A stretch of 64,000 bases of DNA, taken from assembly GCF_041260155.1 (NCBI RefSeq), contig NW_027248277.1:24295322-24359321 (forward strand). Direction: 5' to 3'. The notes under the pieces are model-generated. The model was given only the letters and a program-made list of their open reading frames with translations. It was not told the origin of the DNA and searched no databases. Positions 1 through 11,256 of this stretch are shown here, piece by piece. Each line of letters starts with the position of its first letter. The first letter of the stretch is position 1. The position numbers were made by a program, and so were the translations under genes. The DNA is from Ptychodera flava. Its lineage: Eukaryota > Hemichordata > Enteropneusta > Ptychoderidae.

Positions 1-34
1 TAGGCGGGCTCCACACTGGTTTTCCTTCCAGCAA

Positions 35-421
35 TTAAAGGTAGACTGCGCCTAATCGCCTATATTTGGACTTGCACAATATTGGTCGACTTCCTAAAAC
101 TATAGGGGCTCTTTTTAAAGCTTATGAAGTGAACAAATGGCTATAATAAATTGTATAGAATTAGTGGGAATAAAAACGATAATCAGAAATTCATTTTCCC
201 CGTTGATTTAACCACATTGAGTGGAGGGACTGTGATTTTACACAGAAATGCTGCCATTTTGAATTTCAAGTTTAGATAAATATTTGGAAATTTGTTTCTC
301 TATTAACAAACTTTGTACGGTGACTCGTTTCATTCTTTTTTTCGAAAGCGAATAGTTGGAACTTCGAGCAACATTTATACAAAAGTTTAAGTCATTCAAT
401 TTTTAGGCGCATACAACCTTG
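35..421 (-). mobile_element. TTAA inverted-repeat element, degraded copy
   Basis: TTAAAGGTAGACTGCGCCTA at the left and AGGCGCATACAACCTTGAC at the right are the worn termini of the family typified by 41,001-41,365. The core phrase ATTTTGAATTTCAAG is kept. Confidence 0.5.
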
Positions 422-713
422 ACATAAAAAGTAATGGGTGGAAACATGTCACTGTATTTCTATTCAACCTTCACCTGTAGACATCAACATGCGACTCTAC
501 AAATATTTCTATTGTCACAGGACGTCCATGAAAATCCTTGTGACTATAAATTCTTATTGATTACATGATAGCTGGATACATTTTTTTATTATTAATATTC
601 ATGAGCTCCCACTATAGGAAAAAATTGCGGGAGTGGAGCGAAAAAGTTACTCTTTCTCGCAATTGATGAGAATCTCTTGTAATTGTCACTGCTAACAGTG
701 AGAATTTTTGAAT

Positions 714-922
714 TCAAGGGGGATTGACTACAGTTCTTTTTTGAAACCTCGTATAATTTCCCTTCGTGTACAGCCCAGACAACGCTTAATTGAAAATGAT
801 ATTGTTCTAAACTATGACGTCATCACATAAACTATTTTCGAAAAGTCCTGGTGTTTTTAGACGGTTATGAGGGAAGTCGGCTCAACCTGATACCTACAAC
901 ATCCATATCAATTACATTTTAC
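714..922 (+). repeat. ~205-bp direct repeat, copy 1
   Basis: Near-identical to 2918-3121 (begins GGGGGATTGACTACAG; both contain the CTATGACGTCATCACATAAA stretch). The two copies bracket the high-identity part of the sulfatase duplication. A diverged third copy is at about 13,231-13,440. Confidence 0.85.
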
Positions 923-2299
923 ATCATCAACGTTTATATTTATACAAATTCTCTACCACGGACAAGTTTCCACCAAACTTTGATAATAGCCAGTGACATT
1001 GGTCTCCGGGTCTATTCAGTGCGTAGGTCATAGCACTGGCTGGTGTACCGTTAACCGAAAGGGGAATTAGTGTGAAGGACCGGGTCAGTTTACAGTATTA
1101 ATCCAGGTTTGGGTGGGGATATAATTTTTGTGGACATCAAAAAGTGGCTGATTTCTTGCTAATGGTTGTTTCCGATGAAACTAATATCGGTAACTTGTTG
1201 ACAAACGCTTTCAAAAGGGGTCTAAACTCCACAGGATCTTCAATAGGAACACAATCAAAGTGATTTACAACTAGCTGCATCAAGAATATGGCCAGTATAA
1301 TCAAATCGCATAATAAGAGGATAATCATCGATTACCCTCTTAAGATTGCATGTTAAGATCGACCAGCCGATTGTAGTTGCCAGGCCAGCAGAAGCACACT
1401 AATATATTTTGTAAAAACTCCCCAGAAGAAACTACTGTTCCCATTATGCAAAAATGCAGCGTGACCAAACAGCATATCACATCTGTGGCATACCCATGAT
1501 CTCTGACATTGAATGCAGCTGCCCTGCATTTAAAATCAGTTAAAAGAATTTAAATTTAAGTTGTTTCACCGAGCACGATACTTTTAGTACTCATTCAAGT
1601 TAATATGTTAATAATTACTTCAATATTCATATCATATCATTCTCATTCTTATACCCGGATGTAGAATATTTTTAGGTTGTTCTGTGTAGGGAATTTTTTC
1701 ACAAGTGTTAATGCACAGTTAATCTGCAGCGTTACCTTTATAGCCGATCGAAGGTCGAAGACTGGCAGTGTGAGGCCGAAGGCCGAGCCTCGGAAATAGT
1801 GTAAAGTTTGATAGATTTGACACGAGAAATCTGCGAAAATTCCAAAACAAACATATCATACACCAACCCTTATAAAAGTGACACCGGGCGATTGAAAATA
1901 CCTTCAAAGTTTAAATATTTATTCTGGTAACCGCATGTGACTGCTATATGCCAAATATAGACGGGCTGGCAACGTGAATGCGAAGTCTTGACCAACACTT
2001 TTGCGAAAATATGGCATATCAGTATACCGTAGTAAAGATTTGAACTTTTGACGACATGATCCATCCCCGCCTGTTCCTTTTTGAGGGTAGATGTTTCATT
2101 GTATTGATATTGGACTTTTCGCCGATTTGGTGTGTCAAACCTTCCATTCTTTATACTATTACCGAGGTTCGACCCTAATCGACCTCATACTCCAGGGCCT
2201 TTGGTCTTCGATCACCTATCCTGTGTTAATGCCAAAGTCATATTTTTATATGTCTTGGCGATGTTGTGAAGTGTGAGTTACCTGAGGTCACGCACATAC

Positions 2300-2549
2300 C
2301 TGTTAAAAGGGCGGCTCGACTTGGAGTACATGACGACTGTGAATACATCCGAGTGAACTTCAAGCCTTCGGACGCCAGCCGATCTATGTTCGGTGTTTTC
2401 AACGTTTCATTGCCGTAGCAACTCAGGTCGCCATATCCGAGGTCATCGACCAAAAACATAACAATGTTGGGGTTGGTTGTTTTCTTGGCGAAGGAGACAG
2501 CCACAGCAAGAAAAAACAGCAGCAATCTGAAGCCACAATGAGACGCCAT
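2300..2549 (-). CDS. Arylsulfatase unit C, first coding exon (partial gene)
   Basis: First exon of a steryl-sulfatase-like arylsulfatase. The ATG at 2549 is chosen because a hydrophobic signal peptide ([21 protein letters not shown]) follows directly; the reading frame runs further upstream but adds only a polar leader. The exon encodes the N-terminal metal-binding motif VDDLGYGD and ends in the sulfatase signature CTPSR, whose cysteine (residue 74) is the one converted to formylglycine in this family. The exon is 250 nt and ends in phase 1 at a GT donor (minus strand ACAG|GTATGTGC), exactly as in units A and B. The protein differs from unit A exon 1 at about one residue. The next exon, if it exists, lies left of position 1, so whether this unit is a working gene cannot be judged here. 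Confidence 0.75.
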
Positions 2550-2917
2550 GGCGTGTGCTTCAGTGGCAGGTGACCTATGTTTGACCTGAGCCTGTCTCTT
2601 CAAAAGACCCAGTATTTCACCTGTGGCGCCCTACATGTGAACAACGCCGAAGTGAATCAAGGGGCGAGTACGGAGTCCTATCTGAACGAGAATAACGTGA
2701 AGTCATGCCTCGTCGCATCCCTCACGAATGGCAACGATTCCCAATTCCGAGCCGCGACACAGGGTGTCCTTGGCTCTGAAAGGAACTTGAAACGGTCGCT
2801 TTTTGACCTCAGAAGCCCAGAGGTGGCACTTCCAGGGAAAACGGGCACCCGCACTCGTACACAAAATCAAGGAAAATCGGGAATTATGAGATCATCATCA
2901 AGGCCGATGACAACAAG

Positions 2918-3121
2918 GGGGATTGACTACAGTTCTTTTTTGAAACCTCGTATAATTTCCCTTCGTGTACAGCCCAGACAACGCTTAATTGAAAATGATA
3001 TTGTTCTAAACTATGACGTCATCACATAAACTATTTTCGAAAAGTTCTGGTGTTTTTAGACGGTTATGAGGGTAGTCGGCTCAACCTGATACCTACAACA
3101 TCCATATCAATTACATTTTTG
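2918..3121 (+). repeat. ~205-bp direct repeat, copy 2
   Basis: Second copy of the block at 714-922, placed 5' of unit C exon 1. Only scattered single-base differences are visible between the two. Confidence 0.85.
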
Positions 3122-6100
3122 GTTGAAAATATCATTTGTCTTTACAACACTGACACGGATTTTACTGGATTTTCAAAATATCTCGAAAATTTCTCCGAAT
3201 AAGATGTGTCTTCATTGGAAAAACCTAGCTGCTGGTTGCTTTCAAATTTTGCGGAGCATGCCTGGCCTACCCGTTCATCCTGTGGGTGTCATCGCCGGGC
3301 GCAGCAGTGTAATCCTTTATACATTGCCTTTTGTGGAGCAAGCGTTGTTGCATAGCACTGGTCCTCTACTATAATTGACATTGATTAGGGAGCATTCATC
3401 GTTAACGAGGAGGGGGTCGACTTTACAAAACTGGGATTTTAAGGGGTCAAATTTTACAACGGCTTATATGGAATTACTGCAAAAACAACAAAATTGACAG
3501 AAAAGTACAAAAACCAGAATACTAACATAGCTTTGTTCTGTCCGAAGAGGGTGTAACAAGAAGAAAAGAGCACATTTGTTCACAACAATATGATTTTCAA
3601 GTTGACCAAGATAAACAAGTGTCATGGCAATGTTCACAAAATAATTTTTATAACACTTCGAAAACTGGGAAAAATAGCTCAAATTTGAAAATATGGCGTT
3701 ATGTGGAGTGTTTGCAAATAATGTTGGACCTTATAATTACATACAATTGAACAAACATTAGACTTTATAATTACATACACTTGAACAAACATGATTAACA
3801 AATATAAAAAAAAACACCAGTTGGACAAATGCTATTTTAATCGGTTATTCTGACGAATCACTTTGACTGTCATGTTCACTTACGTAAACTGTATCTTTTG
3901 TACTACTCGGTTCTGATACGTCACTTTGACTTGTAGATAGTAATCCAGTCTTTTTTCTGTCAACTAGGTACTTACCAGTCAGAGTACAATGGTGTGGCAA
4001 TGACTGCGTATCAGTACCCGATGAGATATTGGGACCATGTAAATGCTACAGACAATAAATGGTAAATCTTTTGTCACAAAGTATAAAGTTTGGAGGATGC
4101 ATTTCAAAATATAAAAAGGTCTTTACATAAAATACTTTTTCAGCGTTACTTGTTTGATAGTGAAGAATGGAAGTGAATACAGAATGAGCTTTATGATTTG
4201 TAATACAGAATGAGCTTTATTGTATATGATTTATTATCACGAAAGCAAAATAGGAAAGTTAACTACTAGTAGGTTCTATATACAGAACTTTGAAAACACG
4301 TGTTGCTCGCTTCTTTTTTACGGTCGGTTACTTCTCTGAGGGAATTCGTTCGACGAGAGGTACCAAAGGGATACTAGTACACAGGGACGCCGCAAGTTGA
4401 AGTGAATGACCGTTATTGGTACGTTGCTGGGTCGGAACAACGAACAGTCTGTCGAGGCAAGGGCAAGCCTAGACTCACAAAAGTCTAAGCCTCCCCTACA
4501 AAGTTCTAACTCTAAAGTCCAAAAGCCACCAACAGCCTCAAAAGTCTTCCAAAGTTCCCGAAAGTCTCTGAAAATATCCCAAAGTCTCGGACAGTCCTTG
4601 AAATTCCCCTATACACATCAATACTTCATATTATATAGACAATTTTAAAGGCGTATCTGAACATGTAAAATGCATCACAGGAAGTATACGTACATTGGCT
4701 GAAAAGTATGAAAAGTTCAATGATTGGATAAGGAATGAAAATCCAAATACTTGATTGGGAGAATGTTTTAAAGATATACATAATTGTATTGCTGACTCGG
4801 CATACCAACCGATGCTTTTTTGTATTTATGACATTCTTGTGATAAAATGCCGACTGCTAAAATAATAGTTACTAACGTTAAATGGTGGAGCCAGAATTTG
4901 ATAATATATGTATGAGATACTGTTTCATTTTTAAAGCTAATCAGGTGTTGACTAAAGTGACGTAGCCATATCATTGTCACAGCTTATTGTTTTAACTTAA
5001 GTGTCCCTTTGAATACAAGTATCAGTGTCAATATCAGTAAACATCCTTAAAGTTTGTCCTCACTCAATGAAAAGCGAAGCTGTTGGTTGTTTTCCAGTCT
5101 CTTTCAATTGGCCGACCGGTAGCTACATTGTATGTAATCAACACATTGGCAATGATACCTGTGTTAACAAAATAAACACCGGTAATGATACTTGAGTGAA
5201 TCAAAGAAAGACCCTCCACATTTTACCGACTGCAATTGTTTGTATTCCCACCCGCCTAATTGAATGTTCCAAATGGAATTCACAAAATTATACATATGCC
5301 GTTTGTAAGACTTTTACTTGAAAATTACAATCGTAACACTCCCCTCCTTAAAAGAAATCGTCCCAATTTTGAAATGAATACTTAACTTTGTTACAATTGT
5401 AACACTCTTTCATAGAATAAAATAAAATAACAAATACTTAAAATCTCGTACTAAATGTGAAATACAAAAAGTAAAGATTAAATATCAGAATATGTAACTC
5501 ATCAAAATACATTGAATTATACCTTTATAACCCTTCAAAGTTCACAAAATCTTAAAATCAGAAAAATTGTGAAATGGTAAAACATCACTAGGATAATAAA
5601 ATGCATACACCACGTCTTAAATGTATACATAACTAATTCATGTTATAATAGGAGTGAAGTACTGAAACACACCGCACAAATCTCTCCTGCAAGCGAAGTT
5701 ACTCGCGCACTTAATTATCCCTTCATAAAGAAACTAAAATTCACACAACTTTTAAAGCTTTTCTCAATAGCATTCATCCACGTAACCAGTTTCTGTGTCT
5801 GTCCCTTGTACAACATTGAAACTCAAGCATTAATCAGTACGTAACATGACATTTTACAAAACAACAAAGCGATCAATCAATACTGCTGTGTATCGAAAAT
5901 TATCCTAAACTCATTAATATGATCGTGGCTGTCATAAACTTTTACTGTGAAAGGATGTAAGATCTTCATACAGTAGGACTGATAGCATGTAAAACAGTCT
6001 ATTTTATCCTGGTCATGATTTCAAGCCTAAAAACGATAATTTTCAAGAAAAAAATATTCGACTCTCTACATTAAAAATAACACATTTGCGTAGCAAAAGG

Positions 6101-7231
6101 TGCTCTACGCACTAAAGTGGTCCTTCATATAGCTAAAAGATCCATTAGCTGTAACTTTGGTCATTTCTAAATTTTGTTTGTTCTGTGTATCATCTGCAGT
6201 TTCTGGTCTGAATCCCTGAACCATAGAGAAATTACTAATATTTAGCTCATAAATATACCCTATATGAGTATAATCTGCATTGTTATTGTTCAAATTTTGT
6301 ATTCAGGTCCGGACTAAAATACATTTATCAACAATAACAATGGTCATTTCACGTATACAGGCTGCGTTGGCAAGCAGGACACCGGGCATTGGTCATGATG
6401 ATCGGATTAAAGTAAAATTCTGTAGTTGATACATTGAAACAGAGTAGTGAAAAATTAGTCAAAAGTTACAGCTAATGTCTCTTTAATACGGAACACATCA
6501 TCAATGAGTAAGTCGAGCCGACTATTGATCATAAGGAAAATGTAATGTTAAGAGAAACCGACCAGCATTTCCACGCAAATACCGTTTGATCGGCAAAACC
6601 TTACAAAATATCAACACCACTCAGGCATTTCCTTCTTAATCATGCAACAAGCAAAATACTAAAATTAAAACAAAACTTCTCCACGTCTCTCATATGCACA
6701 TATAGCCATCAACATAGGGCTATTTCAATAGACATTTCATTATTATTCTTACTTTTCTCAAATATACAGTGACCTCTATATATCTAAAAAAGCGGACTCT
6801 CTGGTCTCGCGTATAAACTCTAAATACCCGTTAATCTCGGGCTATGGATACTATTCCTTCGGGTCATTAAGGAATTACAGAATACAAAATATTATTCAAA
6901 ATATATAATGAATACTTTCACTTTATCGACTTACTTTTCTTCTAACTCAAAATAATTCAGTTACACTGTGTTTATAATTAGCCTTAAATGAAGACATTTT
7001 CCGAAGTAACTAATAAAGGGTGGTTTGTTTCGTTGCCAACGTAAGCGACAAAGGAAATGGCATCATATTCGAGTATTGACCTATTTTAACGGCAATACGT
7101 CAATTTAACAACTCGACATGAAAGGACAATATATTACGGGGTCAATTTTTTTTTAATTCATTAAAGTACATGTACAATGGTCTCTCATTAATTCGACTTT
7201 TTCCATCTCCAATGATTCATTTGTTTGTCAA
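3122..7231. other. Intergenic region between units C and A
   Basis: No supported gene. Up to about 4300 this is the weaker half of the segmental duplication, including a two-copy ~36-bp repeat around 3728-3795 (TTATAATTACATACA units). Positions 4440-4610 show a loose reiteration of CAAAGTC/AAGTCT-like words. The remainder is AT-rich sequence without a recognisable domain. Confidence 0.5.
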
Positions 7232-7237
7232 TTTATT
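7232..7237 (-). terminator. Candidate polyadenylation signal of arylsulfatase A
   Basis: AATAAA on the minus strand one base past the TAA stop of the 3' coding segment (7239-7241). Position and hexamer fit a poly(A) signal, though in AT-rich DNA this hexamer is common. Confidence 0.35.
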
Positions 7238-7238
7238 T

Positions 7239-7622
7239 TTAATCCGTTGTAACTATCTTTGGAAGCTGCAAATCGCCAAAATCATCTTCGACATCACTCT
7301 CTAACCGACAATATGGGAAGTTTGCACATGGAAATAACCAAGGCAATATAAGTGAATCCAATTGTGATGATAAACTTTCAGGCAATGTCGTTTGAACCCT
7401 CGCTAGAATTTCTGTCGCTTGGTTCCTGACTTCTTGTGTCTCCTCCGCTGGAAGTGGATATTGTTCTCCAGGGTCATCAGTGAGGTCATAGACAATGGGA
7501 GACTGGACGACCTCGCCATCACACCGTCCGTCCCGAAAAGGAGTTATATAATGGATCTTGTATTTCCCTACGAGCATTGAGGGCGGTAATTTAGTTGTAC
7601 AGTAAAAGAGCAAATAGTCATT
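7239..7622 (-). CDS. Arylsulfatase unit A, C-terminal coding segment cut off by an insertion
   Basis: Encodes the last 127 residues of the sulfatase fold: the DYLLFYCTTK strand, the VYDLTDDPGEQYPL motif typical of sulfatase C-terminal domains, and a cysteine-rich end (PCANFPYC) ending in IVTTD and TAA. In unit B the same segment follows the catalytic part without any gap, so here it was once continuous with 8318-9420 and is now separated by the 691-bp element at 7623-8313. No GT donor or AG acceptor lies right at the junction, so it is doubtful that the element is removed as an intron. Without removal, this segment is not translated with the rest. Confidence 0.7.
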   Translation of the reverse strand, partial: NDYLLFYCTTKLPPSMLVGKYKIHYITPFRDGRCDGEVVQSPIVYDLTDDPGEQYPLPAEETQEVRNQATEILARVQTTLPESLSSQLDSLILPWLFPCANFPYCRLESDVEDDFGDLQLPKIVTTD

Positions 7623-8313
7623 AACACGATTGGAACTAATTTGGGAAAATTGGATGAGAGTAATTATTAAAAAATTGTAACGAAATCGAAATTTTTACAG
7701 CTGAAATTTTACAAAATGATAGAATAGTGTAAATTTGAAATATTGTTCTCATCGGACAAAAACAACGAAGACACAACGATTATTGCATACCTCTTTCATC
7801 GGATTCATTTTTATGAAATAAGTTCATTTTTGTGTAAATGTACTGAAGAAGCGAGACAAAATGCTGAAAATTTCTCTAATTGACGAATTTTGAGTCACGG
7901 CACTTTTGAAATGCCCCTGACTTTTTCATGAATTTAAGTCTTCATAAACATAAAATTGAGTCAGGGCACATTTTAAAAGACGCTGACTGACTAAACTGTA
8001 AATCAATCGAAAAGCTTCATTTTGGTCGAGGAAAAATGACAAACTGACATTATTACTAGTGTTTCAGTAATGAAGAAACTACAGACAAACTCTCATATTT
8101 TCATCCAAATGTGAATATTGTTCATATGTTTTGAACAATATTGCATTAGATACTATCATACACTGATTCTTACTCATAAGATTTCAACAGCATCGTTAAT
8201 TGCGTATAAAATTTTAAAGATGGTAAGCAAATATGGTGTAAAAATAGAGAAATTTCAAAAATTCTTTAGAAATTCTGCCAATCCAATTATCCCAAATTAG
8301 TTCCAATCGTGTT
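7623..8313. mobile_element. 691-bp terminal-inverted-repeat (MITE-like) insertion in the sulfatase coding region
   Basis: The two ends are inverted copies of each other (AACACGATTGGAACTAATTT...) matching over about 33 bp with one mismatch, then more loosely. The element is flanked by the 4-bp duplication CATT (plus strand; 7619-7622 and 8314-8317). Unit B carries the unbroken site at the homologous point (CAC CAT GAC TAT versus the inferred CAC AAT GAC TAT). No transposase-like frame is present, so it is non-autonomous. The superfamily is unknown to me. Confidence 0.85.
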
Positions 8314-9420
8314 CATTGTGTTTTGAAATTTCAGTCGGGTTTCTGAGTAAAGGCAGAAGACTTTTGCCATCAATGATGCGATCTGTGAATGTTACGTTCA
8401 AAATATCAGCAACAGTTGGGAAAATATCGTTCAAGGAAACCATTGCTCTCGATTCTGTATTTGCCGGTATTACAGCGCCCCAACGTATTATTCCCGGAAT
8501 TCGTACACCTCCTTCGAAAGGACTTGCCTTCCCACCGCGTAGCCTAACAAATTCACCTCTGCTATTTTCAACGACTCCTGTCGATCCACCAACTCCTTTT
8601 GCCGTTGGTACCCCGCCAGGTTCAAAGATATAAGGACCGTTGTCTGATAGAAATATGACCATTGTATTGTCCTCTAATCCCTGTTTTTTTAGTTGCTGAA
8701 TCACCTGGCCTACGCTCCAGTCCAACTCCATCAGTGCGTCACCATACCGTCCAATTCCAGATCTGCCTTCAAAGTATTTGGATGCAAACACGGGCGAGTG
8801 TAAAGTCAAATAAGATATCATCAAAAAGAATGGATTATTTCCATGCCTTGATAAATAGAGTAACGCTTCCTGTGTAAGTTTTAGTGTCATATTTTCTGCC
8901 TTATATGGCTGTTCGATGATGTCATCATTCTTCATCAGCAAACAGGATTCCTGAGCCCTTATAAGGGAAAAATCTAAGAAAATATAGTAACCAGTCATAG
9001 AAAATAGAAACAGGATCAAGTGTAAGTACACAAGCGCCCTCTTTCCGATTAAAGAGAACAACCAAATTAAGAACACGCCTACAGAGAGGCCTCCCCATAA
9101 TTTGTACGTGAATAAGATATACACGAAAAGAAAGCCTAACAAGGAACGGCTCCGAACCGCAGAGGGTTCGCATGTTGAAACATGTGTCATTGGAATGCCA
9201 TAAAAGTAATCGAATCCATGCTTTGTTGGTAAGTACTTTCCTCCACTGCCAAATCCAAGATGCCATTTTCCTAGAATGCCTGTAGCGTAGCCATTTTGTT
9301 TGAGCATTTCTGCGAGAGTGTATTCGTTCTCCGGTAGTCCACCGGTTTGTGCAGGACTGAACAGGATTTCGAAGGGTAGTACCCGCCCTCTAAGCATGCC
9401 ACTTCTTATAGGATATCTAC
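8297..9420 (-). CDS. Arylsulfatase unit A, exon 2 (catalytic body, steryl-sulfatase type)
   Basis: Hydrolyses sulfate esters; the steryl-sulfatase/ARSD-E-F-H group are ER, Golgi or lysosome membrane enzymes. The acceptor (TTTTACAG|GTAGATAT) joins exon 1 in phase 1 to give LTGRYPIRSG, a classic sulfatase sequence. Joined residues match the family: D35/D36 and C74 from exon 1, then GKWHLG (K135, H137), LTLHSPV (H291), LSDNGP (D343, N344) and GGKASPFEGG (K381). Two hydrophobic stretches at about residues 177-208 and 212-234 form the membrane hairpin that marks this subgroup. N-glycosylation sites NET, NMT and NVT are visible. The frame is open to 8318, then enters the inserted element and stops after five foreign codons (TAA 8297-8299), for a protein near 457 residues instead of the ~578 inferred for the unbroken gene. 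Confidence 0.85.
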
Positions 9421-9510
9421 CTGTAAAATAGACAACGTAGAAAAGTAAAAATTAAATATACAATAGTCTCTGGTGACTTTGTTTGTAATTGACTTGATGT
9501 TAATTTGTTC

Positions 9511-9512
<2 letters not shown>

Positions 9513-9580
<68 letters not shown>

Positions 9581-9590
9581 TATATATATA
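9513..9590. repeat. (AT)n microsatellite
   Basis: Almost pure AT dinucleotide tract with one ACAC interruption near 9571. Confidence 0.95.
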
Positions 9591-9592
9591 TT

Positions 9593-10661
9593 ATTATATG
9601 TAACTCCGGTTACGAAGTAAATCACGTGATTTGATCTTCCATCCTATCTGACAGTTAAGTAATCAGATGGAATTCCTTGATTGCCGTTAACTCCCACAAT
9701 GCACTGTGAGCAGACAGATACTGCGTGGAGTTGTGTGGTTGTGATGGTAGAGACTCGGTCTAAGGGAATTAGTTCTTCTTGCCAGTAACCAAGACGACGT
9801 GGTTGGTCTTTTTGCATGGCTTATGAACTTCTAGGTAGGTTTTCACATTTGTTGCAATACTCGATTTGTAACGTGTTTTCATGGTGTGTTTTTTGAAGTT
9901 TGAGACCACACCCATTGTGAGGCAAATTGGAGGGGCCATGTGCTTTCCCAATTGGACTGTGAGCCATTCTGAATCTCAAGCTTCCATAGTAATAGATTCA
10001 TTTGTTTAGTAGTTTTGTTTTGTTTTGTTTTTTTGATTTTTGAATACCAATAGTTCAACAGAAAATGAACTTGTTCACATTGACATAAAGTGACTAGAAT
10101 GGCATTGCCATGCCATGGATTAAGATCCAGTTGATATCACGATCTGCTGACTCAAAGAGCATATATGTAACTTGTAAGTGCTCTTCTCTTTTTGCATGGC
10201 TTATGAACTTCTAGTTTCCCGACATACCAACCCATTGACTGAAGCGTTTGGACTGCTAATGAATTAATCCCAAAGGAGAACTGTCTGGAGGACGTTTTGT
10301 GTGAGTCAGTTTCCCACCCGAACTGGAAGAGGTGACATCAAGGAATTCGTAACCATAGCAACAGGATCGACGTGGACTCTGAACCCTGAACAATTCTGGA
10401 GAGTGTCTATTGAGTGAACACTGTAATTGATATGAACTTGGATAGGGGCGTGTCTAAAGTTTCTGTCTGTTTAAACAGTATCGCCAGCTATCATTGTAGA
10501 CTTTTTTTATCATCATTAGTGTGTAGTGAAATAAACCTCAACATAAACTGCAACTCAAATTGTACGATAATCATTCTTTCCTTTTGTTGTTAATTGGATA
10601 ATATGAACTTGGGTCGGGTTTAATTGACTGGCTAAATTCAAGGTCAGTTTAATTACCCGGT

Positions 10662-10672
<11 letters not shown>
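9593..10672. mobile_element. Possible element nested in (TA)n, ends ATATGTAAC/GTTACATAT
   Basis: A ~1.08-kb non-AT-repeat block sits between two (AT)n tracts. Its ends read ATATGTAAC on the left and GTTACATAT on the right, a short inverted match. TA-targeting elements often land in such tracts. Inside, a ~26-bp phrase (TTTTTGCATGGCTTATGAAC) occurs at about 9810 and 10,192. No coding capacity was seen. The short termini make this uncertain. Confidence 0.35.

Positions 10673-10754
<82 letters not shown>
10663..10754. repeat. (AT)n microsatellite
   Basis: About 46 uninterrupted AT dinucleotides, followed by degenerate ATGCGTATATGTG. Confidence 0.95.
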
Positions 10755-10757
<3 letters not shown>

Positions 10758-10827
10758 TATATGTGTATATATACACATTACTTCAAGTACAAAGTATATG
10801 TACTTAAGTTTCATACATCCTTAATCT

Positions 10828-10912
10828 TCAGACAGCGAGAACACACACATACACAGACACACAGACAAACAGACAGACACATACACAGACAAATATATAT
10901 ATAATATATCTA

Positions 10913-10958
<46 letters not shown>

Positions 10959-10968
10959 ATATATATAT
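10828..10968. repeat. (ACAC/ACAG)n and (AT)n compound repeat
   Basis: Starts with ACAC, ACAG and AGAC words, then switches to AT dinucleotides with short ATCT interruptions. Confidence 0.9.
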
Positions 10969-11256
10969 ATTATAGTTTTAGATACCCTGAATTCCTTTTA
11001 AAGTTTGCCACCAAACAAACATTTATGGTACGTCCCAAAAATATATATATGTAGGCAGGGACCTAAGGAAATTTAGTTCTTTCTGAAGATTGCAGGGTGC
11101 ATAACACTAACGTAACAGATATAATTTATTTGTGTTTGAATTAATTTGTTTTATTGGTCATCAGACTCTTCTCTATGAATCGAACACTTTCAGTGGCCAC
11201 ACAGGCACAAACGGCTGTCGACATTGTAAAGTTTGCCGAGCACTTGTTTTTTAATC

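Larger units (their letters stand above)
1..2299 (-). other. Intron 1 of arylsulfatase unit C, with repeats
   Basis: No coding sequence is supported. The stretch holds a degraded copy of the TTAA-ended inverted-repeat element (about 35-421), a ~205-bp block at 714-922 repeated at 2918-3121, and from about 926 a segment nearly identical to 11,257-12,616 in intron 1 of unit A. Positions 1-560 also resemble 18,900-19,480 beside unit B. Confidence 0.6.
926..4300. repeat. Segmental duplication copy 1 (partner 11,257-14,660)
   Basis: The block matches 11,257-14,660 at a shift of about 10.32 kb, covering part of intron 1, exon 1 and 5' flanking DNA of the sulfatase units. By eye the match is near-identical from 926 to about 2917 and much weaker (roughly 80-85%) from about 2918 onward. 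Confidence 0.8.

Noticed and set aside
1137..1328. 63-codon minus-strand frame repeated at 11,468-11,659
   Set aside because: Its conservation follows from the recent segmental duplication; it has no splice link to the sulfatase and no known domain.
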